This document shows positions 7,693 through 17,800 of a stretch of 64,000 nt of DNA, in pieces (within the stretch, counting starts at the first letter, position 1; each line of letters begins with the position of its first letter). This DNA is from Phytohabitans rumicis (GTDB lineage: Bacteria; Actinomycetota; Actinomycetes; Mycobacteriales; Micromonosporaceae). The notes under the pieces are model-generated. The model searched no databases. It was not told the origin of the DNA and saw only the letters and a program-made list of their open reading frames with translations. Where the stretch lies: positions 9,043,316 through 9,107,315 of the forward strand of contig NZ_BLPG01000001.1 of the NCBI RefSeq assembly GCF_011764445.1, read 5' to 3'. The translations under genes were made by a program, and so were the position numbers.

Positions 7693-10467
7693 TCAGTGCT
7701 TCCACGCAGATCCGGTACGTATCCCGGCCCGGGCGGCCCACGCGGCCACCTGGGTGCGGTTGGTCAGGCCCAGCTTGCCCAGCAGGTTGCGCACGTGCGT
7801 CTCGACGGTCCGTTCGGACAGCACCAGCCGCTCGGCGATCGCCCGGTTGGCCAGCCCGTCCGCGACGAGGCCCGCGATCTCCCGCTCCCGGGCGGTCAGG
7901 GTCGCGGCACCCCCGCGTACCCCGGAAAGCTCGTCGACCAGCGCGGACGCCGCGGTGGCCAGCGGCGGCATGCCCAGGCGGCGGCCGGCGCCCGCGGCCT
8001 TTTCAGCGAGCGCCAGGGCGCCGGCCCGGCTGCGGGCGGCGAGCACCCGGGCGTGGTCGAGCCGGGCGAGGGCGAGCGCCGGCAGCGCGCCGATCCGCTC
8101 CTCCATCGCGACCGCCTCGGCCAGGTGCCGGTCGGCCAGGTCGAGGTCGCCCCGGGCCCGCGCGATGACGCCGAGGGCACGGGGGAGGGCGCCGTACAGG
8201 GCGGTGATCGCGTACAGATAGCAGTCGCGGTGCGGGACCAGCCGGTCGTAGCAGCGGTCAGCGACGGCCTGGTCGCCGAGCAGCGCCGCCACCTCGGCCG
8301 CCTGCACCGTCACGGGCAGCCACATCAGGTCCCGGGGCAGGTCGTCCAGGCGTGGCCGGAGCCGGTCGAACCAGGCCGCCGCCTCGTCGAGATCGCCGAT
8401 CCGGGAGTGGTAGAGGCTCATCGTGGCGGTCCCGATCGGCGCGTCGTCCCGGGCGTGCTCGGCGAACCAGTCCAGCCCCGCGCGGATGCCGGGCAGCTCA
8501 CCCAGCCACGGGGCGAGGGAGGTGACGAAGGCCCAGTACATGCCCTCGCCGCTCGGGTCCTGCAGCCCGGCGGCCAGCGCGCGGGCCTCCCCGGCGCAGT
8601 GCAGCGCCCGCTCGAACTGTCCCGTGACCGCCGCCCGCGCCGCCTGGGCCCGCAGCAGGTGCCACCGCGCGAGCTGGCCGCCATGCCGCTCGACCAGCCG
8701 CGACAGGGCGGACAGTTCGGCGTCCACGGCGGTCAGCGTGCCCACCTGGAACGCCGCGTCGACGCGCCACAGGTGCCCCCACAGCGCGGTGTCGGGCCGA
8801 CCGACCTCCGTGGACAGTGCGACCATGCGCGCGCCCAGCACCAGGCGCTCGCCGACGCTCTCCGGTGCGCCGGTCACCTGGTGCCGGGCGTGGATCGCGC
8901 CGACGAGCGCGGCCGGGTCGCCGCTGCGTTCGGCCATCGCCATGGCGCGCCCGCTGATCCCGTCCGCGTCGGCGAACCGGCCGGCCTGGGCCAGGATGAA
9001 CGCGTGCTGGGCGAGGACCTCCGCGTGCCGGGCGCTGTCCTCGCCGCCGAGCAGGGCCCGGGCGCGCTCGCAGAGGGCCGCGACCTCCTCGCCGTACGCG
9101 AACCCGCGTACCGCCACCGCCGCGGCCGCCGCCAGGTCCGCCCGGCCCAACCGCTCGGCCAGGTCGGCCACCCGCGCGCAGTCCGCCAGCGCCGACGCGA
9201 ACTGCCCGTCCGCGAACCGCGCCGCCACCCGCGCCAGCAACAGCTCCGCCCGCCGCTCCGGCGCCCCGTCCAGCAGGTCCAGGGCCTGACCAAACCACTC
9301 GCCGGCGCCGCCGAGGTCCAGGCCGCGGGCCGCCACCCGCCCCGCTGCGGCGCAAGCATCCGATGCGGTACGCCGTTCCGCCGTGCCCGCGGCAGCGCGG
9401 ACCCGATGCCGAGCCACCTCGCCGAGCCGGTGCTCGCCGACGCCCGCCGCCTCGATGGCGTCGGCGATCCGCCGGTGCCACCCGATGCGTTCGGTGCGCG
9501 GCAGGTCGGCGTACGTCGCCTGCCGGATCAGATCGTGCGCGAAGCGCAGCGTGGCCGGGGTCAGCGGGTCGTCCACCAGGACCCCGGCCGTGACCGCCTC
9601 GGCCAGCAGCGCGTCCGCGTCCGGGTCGAGCGCGGTGACGAGAGCGGCGTCGATCTCCTGCCCGGCGACCGCGCAGGCGCCGAGCAGGCGCTGGCACCCG
9701 GGGCTCAGCTGGCCGTTCCGCTGGGCCACGAGCCGGCGCAGCTCGTTCGGCAGCGGCAGGGTGCCGGCCGGCTGGCTCTTTTCTTCGCGCGTGAGTAACC
9801 GGGCCAGCTCACGGACGAAGAGCGGGTTGCCGCCGCTGAGCCGGTGCACGTGCCCCGGCCAGGAGCGGTGCACCCCGTCGCCCAGGTACGCCGCGACGTC
9901 CTCGACGCCGAGCGCGCCGACGGCCACCACCTGCGCGTTCAGCTCGGCCGGCGCGGGCGGGGCCGGCCGCCCGCCGTCCGGGTCGCGCAGCGTGCCCAAC
10001 ACCAGCAGCCGCGCCCCGGACAGGCTCGCGGCCAGCCGCCGCAGCAGCGCCAGCGAGGCGTCGTCGGCCCACTGCACATCCTCGAGTACGACGAGCAGCC
10101 CGGCCGGCTCGGCGGCCCGGCACAGGGCGTCCACCGTCTCCTCGATCGCCCGGAACCGGGCGGTGTCCTTGTCCGGCCGTGTCCGCAGGTCCAGTAGCTC
10201 CGGCGCCAGCCCGTGGTGGCGCCCCTGGGCGAGCACCCGCTGCCACGGCCAGAACGCGGGCGCCCCATCCTCGGCGACGGCCCGCCCGGCCAGCACGGGT
10301 ACGCCGGCCCCGGCCGCCCGGTGCGCCGCCGCCTCGACAACCGCGCTCTTGCCGATCCCCGCCTCGCCCACGACCAGCGCGACGGCACCGTCCCCGGCAA
10401 GCGCCGAGGCCAGCAGCGCGTCCAGGGCGGCCAACTCCCCCTCCCGCCCCACAAGCCCCCTACCCAC
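7693..10467 (-). CDS. LuxR-family transcriptional regulator with AAA ATPase domain (LAL/MalT type)
   Basis: About 924 residues. The N-terminal ATPase domain has Walker [11 protein letters not shown] and Walker B-like [14 protein letters not shown] long helical region of degenerate TPR-like repeats follows. The C-terminal LuxR helix-turn-helix is [20 protein letters not shown] then [20 protein letters not shown]. This is the large ATP-binding LuxR class that activates pathway genes when a ligand and ATP are bound. The GTG at 10467 is chosen because GGAG lies 8 nt upstream. Longer in-frame starts up to 10614 run into the palindromic repeat and are unlikely. Confidence 0.88.
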   Translation of the reverse strand: MGRGLVGREGELAALDALLASALAGDGAVALVVGEAGIGKSAVVEAAAHRAAGAGVPVLAGRAVAEDGAPAFWPWQRVLAQGRHHGLAPELLDLRTRPDKDTARFRAIEETVDALCRAAEPAGLLVVLEDVQWADDASLALLRRLAASLSGARLLVLGTLRDPDGGRPAPPAPAELNAQVVAVGALGVEDVAAYLGDGVHRSWPGHVHRLSGGNPLFVRELARLLTREEKSQPAGTLPLPNELRRLVAQRNGQLSPGCQRLLGACAVAGQEIDAALVTALDPDADALLAEAVTAGVLVDDPLTPATLRFAHDLIRQATYADLPRTERIGWHRRIADAIEAAGVGEHRLGEVARHRVRAAAGTAERRTASDACAAAGRVAARGLDLGGAGEWFGQALDLLDGAPERRAELLLARVAARFADGQFASALADCARVADLAERLGRADLAAAAAVAVRGFAYGEEVAALCERARALLGGEDSARHAEVLAQHAFILAQAGRFADADGISGRAMAMAERSGDPAALVGAIHARHQVTGAPESVGERLVLGARMVALSTEVGRPDTALWGHLWRVDAAFQVGTLTAVDAELSALSRLVERHGGQLARWHLLRAQAARAAVTGQFERALHCAGEARALAAGLQDPSGEGMYWAFVTSLAPWLGELPGIRAGLDWFAEHARDDAPIGTATMSLYHSRIGDLDEAAAWFDRLRPRLDDLPRDLMWLPVTVQAAEVAALLGDQAVADRCYDRLVPHRDCYLYAITALYGALPRALGVIARARGDLDLADRHLAEAVAMEERIGALPALALARLDHARVLAARSRAGALALAEKAAGAGRRLGMPPLATAASALVDELSGVRGGAATLTAREREIAGLVADGLANRAIAERLVLSERTVETHVRNLLGKLGLTNRTQVAAWAARAGIRTGSAWKH

Positions 10468-10603
10468 CCCCACATTCTCCGCCCCCCGCCCCTCCCACAC
10501 CGCACGCCGCGCCCCGCCCTCCCGCGCCCGCCCGTTCGTGCGTGCGGCCCCGTCGTGCGGCGGCCCGTCGTGCGTGCGGCCCCGTCGTGCGGCGGCCCTT
10601 CGC

Positions 10604-10708
10604 GCGCCGATCAAGGGATCCGCCGTCGATCAAGGGCATATGGCCGTGCTTTGATCTCCAAACCACGACCGTTTGCCCTTGATCGACGGCCTTTTCCTTG
10701 ATCGGCGC
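10604..10708 (+). repeat. 105-bp nested palindromic repeat, copy C
   Basis: Outer arms GCGCCGATCAAGG and CCTTGATCGGCGC, inner CGTCGATCAAGGGCATATGG with CGTTTGCCCTTGATCGACG, and centre GCTTTGATCTCCAAACC. It has the same orientation as the copy at 5006 and lies upstream of the LuxR-type regulator. Confidence 0.85.
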
Positions 10709-10767
10709 GGCCTCCCGGCACGGTCGCGTCGCGCGGTGCCTGCTCCGCCCGGCGGTCGGTCGCTTTG

Positions 10768-10822
10768 GATCTCACTTGGTGGGGCGCAGCAGGATATCCC
10801 TCCTGCCCCACCAAGTGAGATC
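10768..10822. repeat. Perfect 18-bp inverted repeat
   Basis: GATCTCACTTGGTGGGGC (10768-10785) is followed after 19 nt by its exact reverse complement (10805-10822). The loop contains AGGATATCCCTCCT, which allows an alternative pairing. The spacer sits between two divergent genes, so this is more likely an insertion-derived repeat or operator than a terminator. Confidence 0.65.
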
Positions 10823-10892
10823 GCTCGGTCCGGACGGCGCCTTTCTGCGTGCCGCGCCGCCACCCACCCGGTCGGTGGCCCGCCGCCTACGC

Positions 10893-10951
10893 GTGATCAT
10901 GGGCGGTGCGGCGGAGGGGAGCGCTCTCCCGGTCGCAAAGCCCATGATCAC
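10893..10951. repeat. Perfect 12-bp inverted repeat
   Basis: GTGATCATGGGC (10893-10904) and GCCCATGATCAC (10940-10951) surround a 35-nt GC-rich loop. It lies about 100 bp upstream of the alpha/beta-hydrolase start and may be regulatory or another dispersed palindrome. Confidence 0.55.
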
Positions 10952-11051
10952 CGCGCGGTGAGTGGTGGGGCGGGGGTGTACCCCTGGGAGGGTACGGGGG
11001 TGACCGTCGCGGGGGACGTTTGCGCGTCGGGGTGGCCATAGCGTCCCTGCC

Positions 11052-13073
11052 ATGACGCGATCCCTCCGTTCCGTGGCACGCCTCCTGGCGTTCGCCATCA
11101 CCGGCGTGCTCACGCTCGCCCTCGGCTTTCTGAGCCTGCGGCCCGAGGAGACCCTGGCGGTCCCGGCGGGCGCCCGTTCCGGTGCGCTGTCCCTAGAGGA
11201 GTGCACGTACGACACCGAGGCGGGGAGCCTGGCCGCCGACTGCGGCACGCTGGTGGTGCCGGAGAACCGGCGCGACCCCGAGTCCGACCTGATCGCGCTG
11301 CCGGTGATCCGGATCAAGGCGACCGGGCCCAACCCGGGTGAGCCGATCTTCCGGCTCAACGGCGGGCCGGGGGCGACGAACCTGGAGTTTCCCCAGGCCA
11401 GCCGGCTGACCGAGGGGCACGACGTGGTCCTGGTCGGCTACCGGGGCGTCGACGGCTCCCGGCGGCTGGACTGTCCAGAGGTGACGGAGGCGCTGCGGCA
11501 CTCGGCCGACCTGGGCGGCGCGGAGTCGAAGAAGGAGTACGTCGACGCGTTCGCGGCGTGCGCCCGGCGGCTGGCCGACGACGGGGTCGACGTCACCGGG
11601 TACTCGATCCCGCAGCGCGTCGACGACCTGGAGACGGCCCGGACGGCGCTGGGCTACCAGAAGATCAACCTGATCAGCTCCAGCGCGGGTACCCGGACCG
11701 CGATGGTCTACTCCTGGCGGCATCCCGCGGCGCTGAACCGGTCGGTGATGCTCGCGGTGAACCCGCCCGGCCACTTCATCTGGGATCCGGAGATCACCGA
11801 TCGCCAGTTCGCCCAGTACGCCCAGCTTTGCCAGCAGGACGCCAACTGCTCGGCACGCACGGACGACCTGCCCGGCGCGACTCGCGAGGTCGCCGACGAC
11901 GTACCCGGTCGGTGGGGGCCGTTCGCGGTCAAGGAGGGCAACGTGCGCGCGGCCGGGATGTTCGGCATGTTCCACAGCACGAAGGCGGCCGCGCCGCTGA
12001 ACGCACCGACCGTCGTGGACGCGTTCCTGGCCGCGCAGAAGGGCGACGCCGGCAGCCTGTGGGCGATGTCGGTGCTGGCCGACCTGACGATTCCGGGCTC
12101 GTTCGTGTGGGGCGAGTTCGCCTCGTTCGGGATGATCGACGCCAAGGCGGTCGAGCGGCACTACGCGGACGGCGGCGACCACGGCTCGATCCTGCGCAAC
12201 ACCGCCGCCGACATGCTCTTCGGCGGCCCGCAGGGGATCCACACGGTGTGGCCGGCGACCCCCGACACCGACGAGTACCAGACGGTGCGCCCGTCGCAGG
12301 TGCCGACGCTGCTGATCAGCGGCACCGTCGACTTCACCACTCCGGCCGAGCTGGCCACCGACGAACTGCTGCCGGCGCTGCCCAACGGGCACCAGGTGAA
12401 GCTGGCCGACTTCGGCCACTCCGCGGACTTCTGGGGCAACCAGGAGGAGGCCGGCACGCGGCTGCTCACCGCGTTCTTCGACCGCGGCGAGGTCGACGAC
12501 TCCGGGTACGAGCGGCAGCCCGTCGACTTCGAGGTCGGACCCACGATGTCCACCATCGCCAAGGTCCTGGTCGGCCTGCTGGTCGGCGGTGCGCTGCTGG
12601 CCCTGGTGCTGCTGGGGTGGATGGTGCTGCGGGTCCGCCGCCGGGGCGGCTTCGGGCCGCGGGGCGGCGCCTGGATGCGGATCCTGACCCCGCTGCCGAT
12701 CGGCTTCGGCGGGTGGTGCCTGGCGGTGCTCGGCCTCTGGACGCTGTGGCCGCGGCTGTTCGTCGGCGAGGCGGTGCTGGCGGTGCCGTCGATCGGCCTC
12801 GCGATCGCGCTCGGCACCTACCTGGCCTGGGTACGCCCGGAGCGGACCCGGGTGGCCCGCCGGCTGGGCCTGGTGGCGGCGTTCGCCGGTGCGCTTCTCG
12901 GCGCGGTGCTCGGGTTCGGCGCGGCGGCGGACCTGATGTCCCTGCTGACCACGATCGTGGGCGCCGCCGCGGTGGCGAACCTGGCCCTGCTCGTGCTGGA
13001 TCTGCGCTCCGGCCCGCGCCGCGTCCCGGGCGAGGCGCCGGTCACCGCGGTGGCGACGCCGGTGGAGGCATAG
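11052..13073 (+). CDS. Membrane-associated alpha/beta-hydrolase (TAP-like peptidase/esterase)
   Basis: 673 residues. An N-terminal signal or anchor (LLAFAITGVLTLALGFLSL) precedes an alpha/beta-hydrolase of the tripeptidyl-aminopeptidase family (CGTLVVPENRRDPES, FRLNGGPGATN, VLVGYRGVDGS). The nucleophile elbow is ISSSAGTRTAM, with the third serine at the usual position. The acid and histidine are likely in ISGTVDFTTP and FGHSADFW. The last 180 residues add about five hydrophobic segments, not typical of the secreted enzymes, so the catalytic domain is probably tethered to the membrane facing outward. Its 3' end overlaps a convergent regulator gene by 32 bp. Confidence 0.82.
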   Translation: MTRSLRSVARLLAFAITGVLTLALGFLSLRPEETLAVPAGARSGALSLEECTYDTEAGSLAADCGTLVVPENRRDPESDLIALPVIRIKATGPNPGEPIFRLNGGPGATNLEFPQASRLTEGHDVVLVGYRGVDGSRRLDCPEVTEALRHSADLGGAESKKEYVDAFAACARRLADDGVDVTGYSIPQRVDDLETARTALGYQKINLISSSAGTRTAMVYSWRHPAALNRSVMLAVNPPGHFIWDPEITDRQFAQYAQLCQQDANCSARTDDLPGATREVADDVPGRWGPFAVKEGNVRAAGMFGMFHSTKAAAPLNAPTVVDAFLAAQKGDAGSLWAMSVLADLTIPGSFVWGEFASFGMIDAKAVERHYADGGDHGSILRNTAADMLFGGPQGIHTVWPATPDTDEYQTVRPSQVPTLLISGTVDFTTPAELATDELLPALPNGHQVKLADFGHSADFWGNQEEAGTRLLTAFFDRGEVDDSGYERQPVDFEVGPTMSTIAKVLVGLLVGGALLALVLLGWMVLRVRRRGGFGPRGGAWMRILTPLPIGFGGWCLAVLGLWTLWPRLFVGEAVLAVPSIGLAIALGTYLAWVRPERTRVARRLGLVAAFAGALLGAVLGFGAAADLMSLLTTIVGAAAVANLALLVLDLRSGPRRVPGEAPVTAVATPVEA

Positions 13074-13911
13074 CCCGCAGGGCAGCCTGGACGCCCGCCT
13101 GGAAGCGGGTGCGGGCCCCGGCCGCGGCCATCATCGCGCCGACCCGGCGCTGGGCGGTGCGGGTGCTCACGCCCAGCGCCCGCCCGATGGCATCGTCCGT
13201 GAGCCCGGTGAGCAAGAGCCCGACCAGACGGTCGGGCTCCTGCCGTGCCGGGGGTGTGCCGGCCCGCTCCCAGAGCGCCTCGAAGAGCAGGCCCAGCGCC
13301 CGCAGCAGCTCGCTCGGATGGACGACCAGCAGGGCCGGGCAGCCGCCGTAGCGGTCGCCGTCCGCCGGCACCAGGCCGAGCCGGTCGTCCACCAGGCACA
13401 GATCCAGGGGTACGCCGGCGGTCCGCACGTGGTGGCCGGGCTCGGCGGGCGGGTCGGGCCGGATGGTCCGGGTCGCGACGGATGCGGGCGGCTCCGGGCC
13501 GACCGCGCCGAGCCGGCGCACCTCCCGGCGCGCCGAGGCGACGGCGCGGGCCACGTGCTCGTGTACGGCTTCCGCGCCGACCACCACCTCGACCGGGCCG
13601 GCGCCGCCGCCGGACACCCGGTCGCGGGCGAGCCGGTCGGTCTCTTCGCGCTCGCGGTGCAGCCGCCGCCAGCCGTCGGCGAGCAGGGCGTCGAACGCGG
13701 CCCGGGGCGGCACCGGGGCGTACCGGCCGGCGGTCGCGCGGGCCAGCCCGGCCGCGGCCAGCGCCGCCAGGGCCGGGGCCAGCGGTTCGGGGTACGGCCA
13801 GCGGCCGGCCAGCTCGTCGACCGTCGACATCGGACTGTCCACGAGCAACTCGTACGCCGCCTCCTGCGTGGCGGACAGTCCCAGGACGCTGAGCGGTTGG
13901 TCAGTCGGCAT
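13042..13911 (-). CDS. HTH regulator (TrmB-like N-terminus, LuxR-type C-terminal HTH)
   Basis: 289 residues. The N-terminus (LSVLGLSATQEAAYELLVDS) resembles the winged helix of TrmB-like regulators. The C-terminal HTH is LLLTGLTDDAIGRALGVSTR then TAQRRVGAMMAAAGARTRFQ, of the LuxR type. It starts inside the stop region of the upstream gene (ATG overlapping by 11 bp), so the two are translationally coupled. The upstream gene is a paralogue, and the pair is probably a tandem duplication. The ligand is unknown. Confidence 0.8.
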   Translation of the reverse strand: MPTDQPLSVLGLSATQEAAYELLVDSPMSTVDELAGRWPYPEPLAPALAALAAAGLARATAGRYAPVPPRAAFDALLADGWRRLHREREETDRLARDRVSGGGAGPVEVVVGAEAVHEHVARAVASARREVRRLGAVGPEPPASVATRTIRPDPPAEPGHHVRTAGVPLDLCLVDDRLGLVPADGDRYGGCPALLVVHPSELLRALGLLFEALWERAGTPPARQEPDRLVGLLLTGLTDDAIGRALGVSTRTAQRRVGAMMAAAGARTRFQAGVQAALRAMPPPASPPR

Positions 13912-14779
13912 CGTCGTTGCCCTCCAGCCAGCCGCGGCGGACCGCGGCGTACCCGGCCTGGAACCTGGTCTGTGCGCCCAGCCGCGCCATCAGATCGCGC
14001 ACCCGGCGGCGGACCGTGCGGTGGCTCCAGCCCAGCTTGGCCGCGATCTCCTGGTCGGTGAGGCCGGCGACCAGCAGGGGGAGCACGTCGGCCTCGGCGC
14101 GCACGCTGACCGGCACGGCCCGTTCCCAGTACAGCTCGAACAGCGCGGACAGCGCGGCCAGCAGCGCCGGGTCGCGCACCAGCACGACGGCGGGCGGGCC
14201 GTCCTCAGGGCTGTGCCGGCTGGCACTCGCTTCGCTCGCGCGGGCCCCGGGCCCTGGGAGGCGGCGCCTTCCCTCGTCGCTTCGCTCCTCAGTCCAGACG
14301 CCGCCGGGCCCGGGGCCGGGCACCGCCAGCAGGCCGGCCGGCGCGTCGGTGAGCAGCAGCTTCACCGGGATGGTGCCGATGCGGATCAGGCGGCCGTCGC
14401 TGACGTCCAGCAGGTCGCCGTAGGGGCGGCCGGGCACGTCGAGCGCCCGCCGGTCGTACAGGATCCGGTAGCGGGTGCCGGCCGCGAGCACCTCCCGGGT
14501 GTTGTTGTCCACTGTGGTGTCCGGGACGAGGTAGGGCGGCCCCTCGGTGCCGCGTACCTCGCCGGGGGCGTCCCGCTGGAGCTGGAAGAAGTGCCAACGT
14601 ATGCCGGCCGCGCCGCGCACCATTTCCACCGCGGCCGGCCCGTCGGTGTGCGGCGCCGCGTGCCGGAAGCGCTCGTCCAGCGCGGCCACCCGCTCGCGGG
14701 CGGCGACGAGCTGCCGTTCGCGGTCCAGCAGAGCCGCGTACCGGTCGGCCAAGTCGGCCGCGTCGACGTCGTCCGGCAC
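13901..14779 (-). CDS. HTH regulator, paralogue of the next gene, with an inserted repeat
   Basis: About 292 residues from a GTG with AGGAGG 5 nt upstream. An ATG at 14818 is in frame but lies inside a strong palindrome. A coiled region (ADLADRYAALLDRERQLVAA) leads to a sensory middle and a C-terminal LuxR-like HTH (LLVAGLTDQEIAAKLGWSHR then TVRRRVRDLMARLGAQTRFQ). Compared with its paralogue it has about 34 extra residues (TEERSDEGRRRLPGPGARAS onward) encoded by a palindromic repeat at 14223-14317. It is divergent from the S8 protease gene and may control it (inference). Confidence 0.8.
   Translation of the reverse strand: MPDDVDAADLADRYAALLDRERQLVAARERVAALDERFRHAAPHTDGPAAVEMVRGAAGIRWHFFQLQRDAPGEVRGTEGPPYLVPDTTVDNNTREVLAAGTRYRILYDRRALDVPGRPYGDLLDVSDGRLIRIGTIPVKLLLTDAPAGLLAVPGPGPGGVWTEERSDEGRRRLPGPGARASEASASRHSPEDGPPAVVLVRDPALLAALSALFELYWERAVPVSVRAEADVLPLLVAGLTDQEIAAKLGWSHRTVRRRVRDLMARLGAQTRFQAGYAAVRRGWLEGNDDAD
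14223..14317. repeat. Palindromic repeat inserted in frame within a regulator gene
   Basis: Arms GGCCCCGGGCCC (14243-14254) and GGGCCCGGGGCC (14306-14317) enclose two further features: GGCGGCG paired with CGCCGCC, and a direct repeat of CGCTTCGCTC. The insert adds about 34 codons without breaking the frame and is absent from the neighbouring paralogue. I recall similar sequences as multicopy elements in Micromonosporaceae genomes. Confidence 0.6.
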
Positions 14780-14796
14780 CGTGCCCTCCTGGCCTT

Positions 14797-14827
14797 GGCC
14801 ACTTGTTGCCACTGGCATGAAGTGGCC
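14797..14827. promoter_or_regulatory. 31-bp near-perfect palindrome, probable operator
   Basis: GGCCACTT (14797-14804) and AAGTGGCC (14820-14827) flank the inner perfect palindrome TGCCACTGGCA (14807-14817). 26 of 30 positions are symmetric. It lies 17 bp upstream of the regulator's GTG and 68 bp upstream of the divergent S8 protease start, a good place for autoregulation and control of the protease. Confidence 0.55.
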
Positions 14828-14895
14828 GCGTTGCCGCCTTCCGGCCAGCGCCGGCCGCTGCCATGGTAGATCAACAAACATCCCTGGGAGGGCCC

Positions 14896-17800
14896 ATGCG
14901 TCGATCGGTGCCGGCTGCCGCCGTACTCCTGCTGATGGCATCCCTCGTGGCGGTGCCGGCCGCGGCGGCGCCGCCACCCGCGGCGCCTTCCGCGACGGAG
15001 GCCGCGCGGTACGGCGCGAGCACGCCGCTGGCGCAGGTCACGCTCCTGACCGGTGACGTGGTGTCGGTGGGGATCGAGCCGGACGGCGAGTTCACCGCCG
15101 AGGTCACGAAGCCGGCGGACCGGCCGGATGGGCCGGCCGCACTGTATTCCACCGTGCGCGAGGGCGACGCGCTCTACGTGTACCCGTCGGACGCGCTCGG
15201 GGCGGTCGAGGCCGGGCGCCTGGACCGGCGCCTGTTCGACGTGGCCTACCTGGTCCGCAACGGGTACGCCGACGCGACCACGAAGACGCTGCCGGTGATC
15301 GTGCGGCAGCGCAACGGGCTGCGCGCCCCGGCGGACCTGCCGGCGAGCGCCCGCACCGCGACCCTGCCCGTGGTCGACGCCGTCGCGATGGCGGTGGACA
15401 AGCCGCGCGCCAGCCAGTTCTGGGACGCCGCGAGCGACGGGCCGGTGGAGAAGATCTGGCTGGACGGGCGCGTGCGGGCCGATCTGGAGCAGAGCGTGCC
15501 GATGATCGGCGCGCCGCAGGCGTGGGCGTCGGGATTGGACGGTGCCGGCGTCACGGTGGCCGTGCTGGACACCGGCGTCGACGCCGGGCACCCGGATCTG
15601 GCCGGCAAGGTGACCGCCTCGCAGAGCTTCGTGCCGGGCCAGGCCGTGCAGGACGGCAACGGGCACGGCACGCACGTCGCGTCGACCATCGCCGGCTCCG
15701 GCGCCGCCTCGGACGGCCGGCGCAAGGGGGTGGCGCCGGGCGCGTCGCTGCTGGTCGGCAAGGTGCTCGGCGACGACGGCGGCGGCTTCGACTCGCAGGT
15801 CATCGCCGGCATGCAGTGGGCCGTGCAACAGGGCGCCGACGTGGTCAGCATGAGCCTGGGCGGCTGCTGCACGGACGGCACCGACCCGCTCAGCCAGGCC
15901 GTCAACACGCTGAGCGCTCAGTCAGACACGCTGTTCGTCGTCGCGGCCGGCAACAACGGCGCGCTGGGCAGCCGCACCATCAACTCGCCGGGCGCCGCGG
16001 CGGCCGCGCTGACCGTGGCCGCGGTGGACAAGCAGGACGGGCTCGCGCCGTTCTCCAGCCGCGGGCCGCGCCTCGGCGACTACGGGCTCAAGCCCGACAT
16101 CGCCGCGCCGGGCGTCGCCATCACCGCGGCCCGCGCCGACGGCACCGCGCTCGGTCCGGTCGTCGACGACAAATACACCACCATTTCTGGTACGTCGATG
16201 GCGGCCCCGCACGTGGCCGGCGCGGCCGCGATCCTGGCCCAGCAGCACCCGGACTGGGCCGGCGAGCGGCTCAAGGACACGCTGATGAGCACCGCGAAGG
16301 ACGCCGGGCACGGGGCGTACGAGCAGGGCGCCGGCCGGGTGGACGTGGCGCGGGCGACGACGCAGGGCGTGATCGGCACCGGCGGTGTCGACTTTGGACG
16401 GATCCCGTACGCCCAGACCGAGCCGGTCGCCCGCACCGTCACGTACACCAACGACGGCGACGAGCCGGTCACCCTGGCCCTGAGCGCGAGCGTGACGCCC
16501 CGCACCGGGATCGCCCCGGCCGGCATGCTGCGCCTGGACCCCGCGACGGTGACCGTGCCGGCACACGGTACGGCGGCGGTCGCGGCCACGTTCCACCCGG
16601 CCGGCGGCCCGGACACCTGGTACGAGGGCGCGGTGGTGGCCCGCGCGGACGGGGTCGAGGTGCGCACCGCGGTCGGCGCGTTCCGGGACCTGAAGAAGGT
16701 CAACCTCACCCTGCGCGCGATTCCGCCGGACGGCGCCACCAACCTGTTCTGGGGCGGGTACGTCCTGGCCCGGATCGACGGCCGGGACGAGGTGCCGGCC
16801 ATCGGCACCACGGCGGACCGGCCGGAGGTGAGCGGGCAGATCTACGCCGGCCGGTACGCGGTGCGCACGTTCGTGGAGTGGCGCGACAGTGCCGGTGAGA
16901 TGAACGCCGCCCTCGTCACCGTCCCGGACGCCGACGTGCGCAACGACGCCACCGTCGTGTTCGACGTGCGCAACGCCCGCCGGATCGGCACCGCGCTGCC
17001 GAAGCCGGCCGAGCGGTACGCCCACCATTTCGGCTTCGAGAGCGCCGGCGCCGGCGGGGCGGTGCGGGTGCGTACCGAGGTCCGCATGTTCGGTGACATC
17101 ACGCTGTGGACGCTGCCCACCGGTCCGAAGCCGACGGTCGGCTCGTTCTACGCGTTCAGCCAGCAGGTGTACGTCGAGCCGCGGCTCAGCATGCGGGCGC
17201 GCGGCTCCTCGTTGGACGCGCGCTACCCGGTGCCGAACCCCTTCGTCGGCGACGACGAGATCGCCCGGTTCGACGGGCGGAGCACCCTGCCCGTGGTGTA
17301 CGCCGCTCCCGGCGCCGACCTGTCCACACTGGACGTACGCGGCAAGCTGGTGCTGCTGGACCTGTCCGACATCTGCGCCCCGCTCTGCAGCGGGTACGCC
17401 CTGGACCGGGTGCGCGCGGCGGCGACGGCGGGTGCGGCCGGGGTGGCCGGGTTCGGCGCCAGCGGGCGTGGGTTCCTCGACCCCGACCCGTACGCGCAGC
17501 GGCCGTACTGGCCGCTCTACCCGATCCCGACGGTCAGCCTGGACGCCGCGCAGGGCCGGGCGCTGCGGGACGCGGTGGCCAAGCGACCGGTCACCGTGGA
17601 CATCGACGCCACGACCCGCCCGGACTACGTGTACGCGCTGAGCTACCCGTGGGAGGGGCGGATCCCGTCGACGCTCACCGGCACGGTCCGCTCGGACGAC
17701 CTGTACCGGATCGAGAACCGGCTGCACGGCGACACCACCGGCGTGGCCAACCTCGACTGGACCGCACAACTGCCCGGCATCTCTCCGATCCGGCGGGTCG

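Noticed and set aside
10468-10614. N-terminal extension of the LuxR ATPase
   Set aside because: The extra residues are Arg/Ala/Gly-rich, run into repeat C and lack a ribosome site; GTG at 10467 has one.
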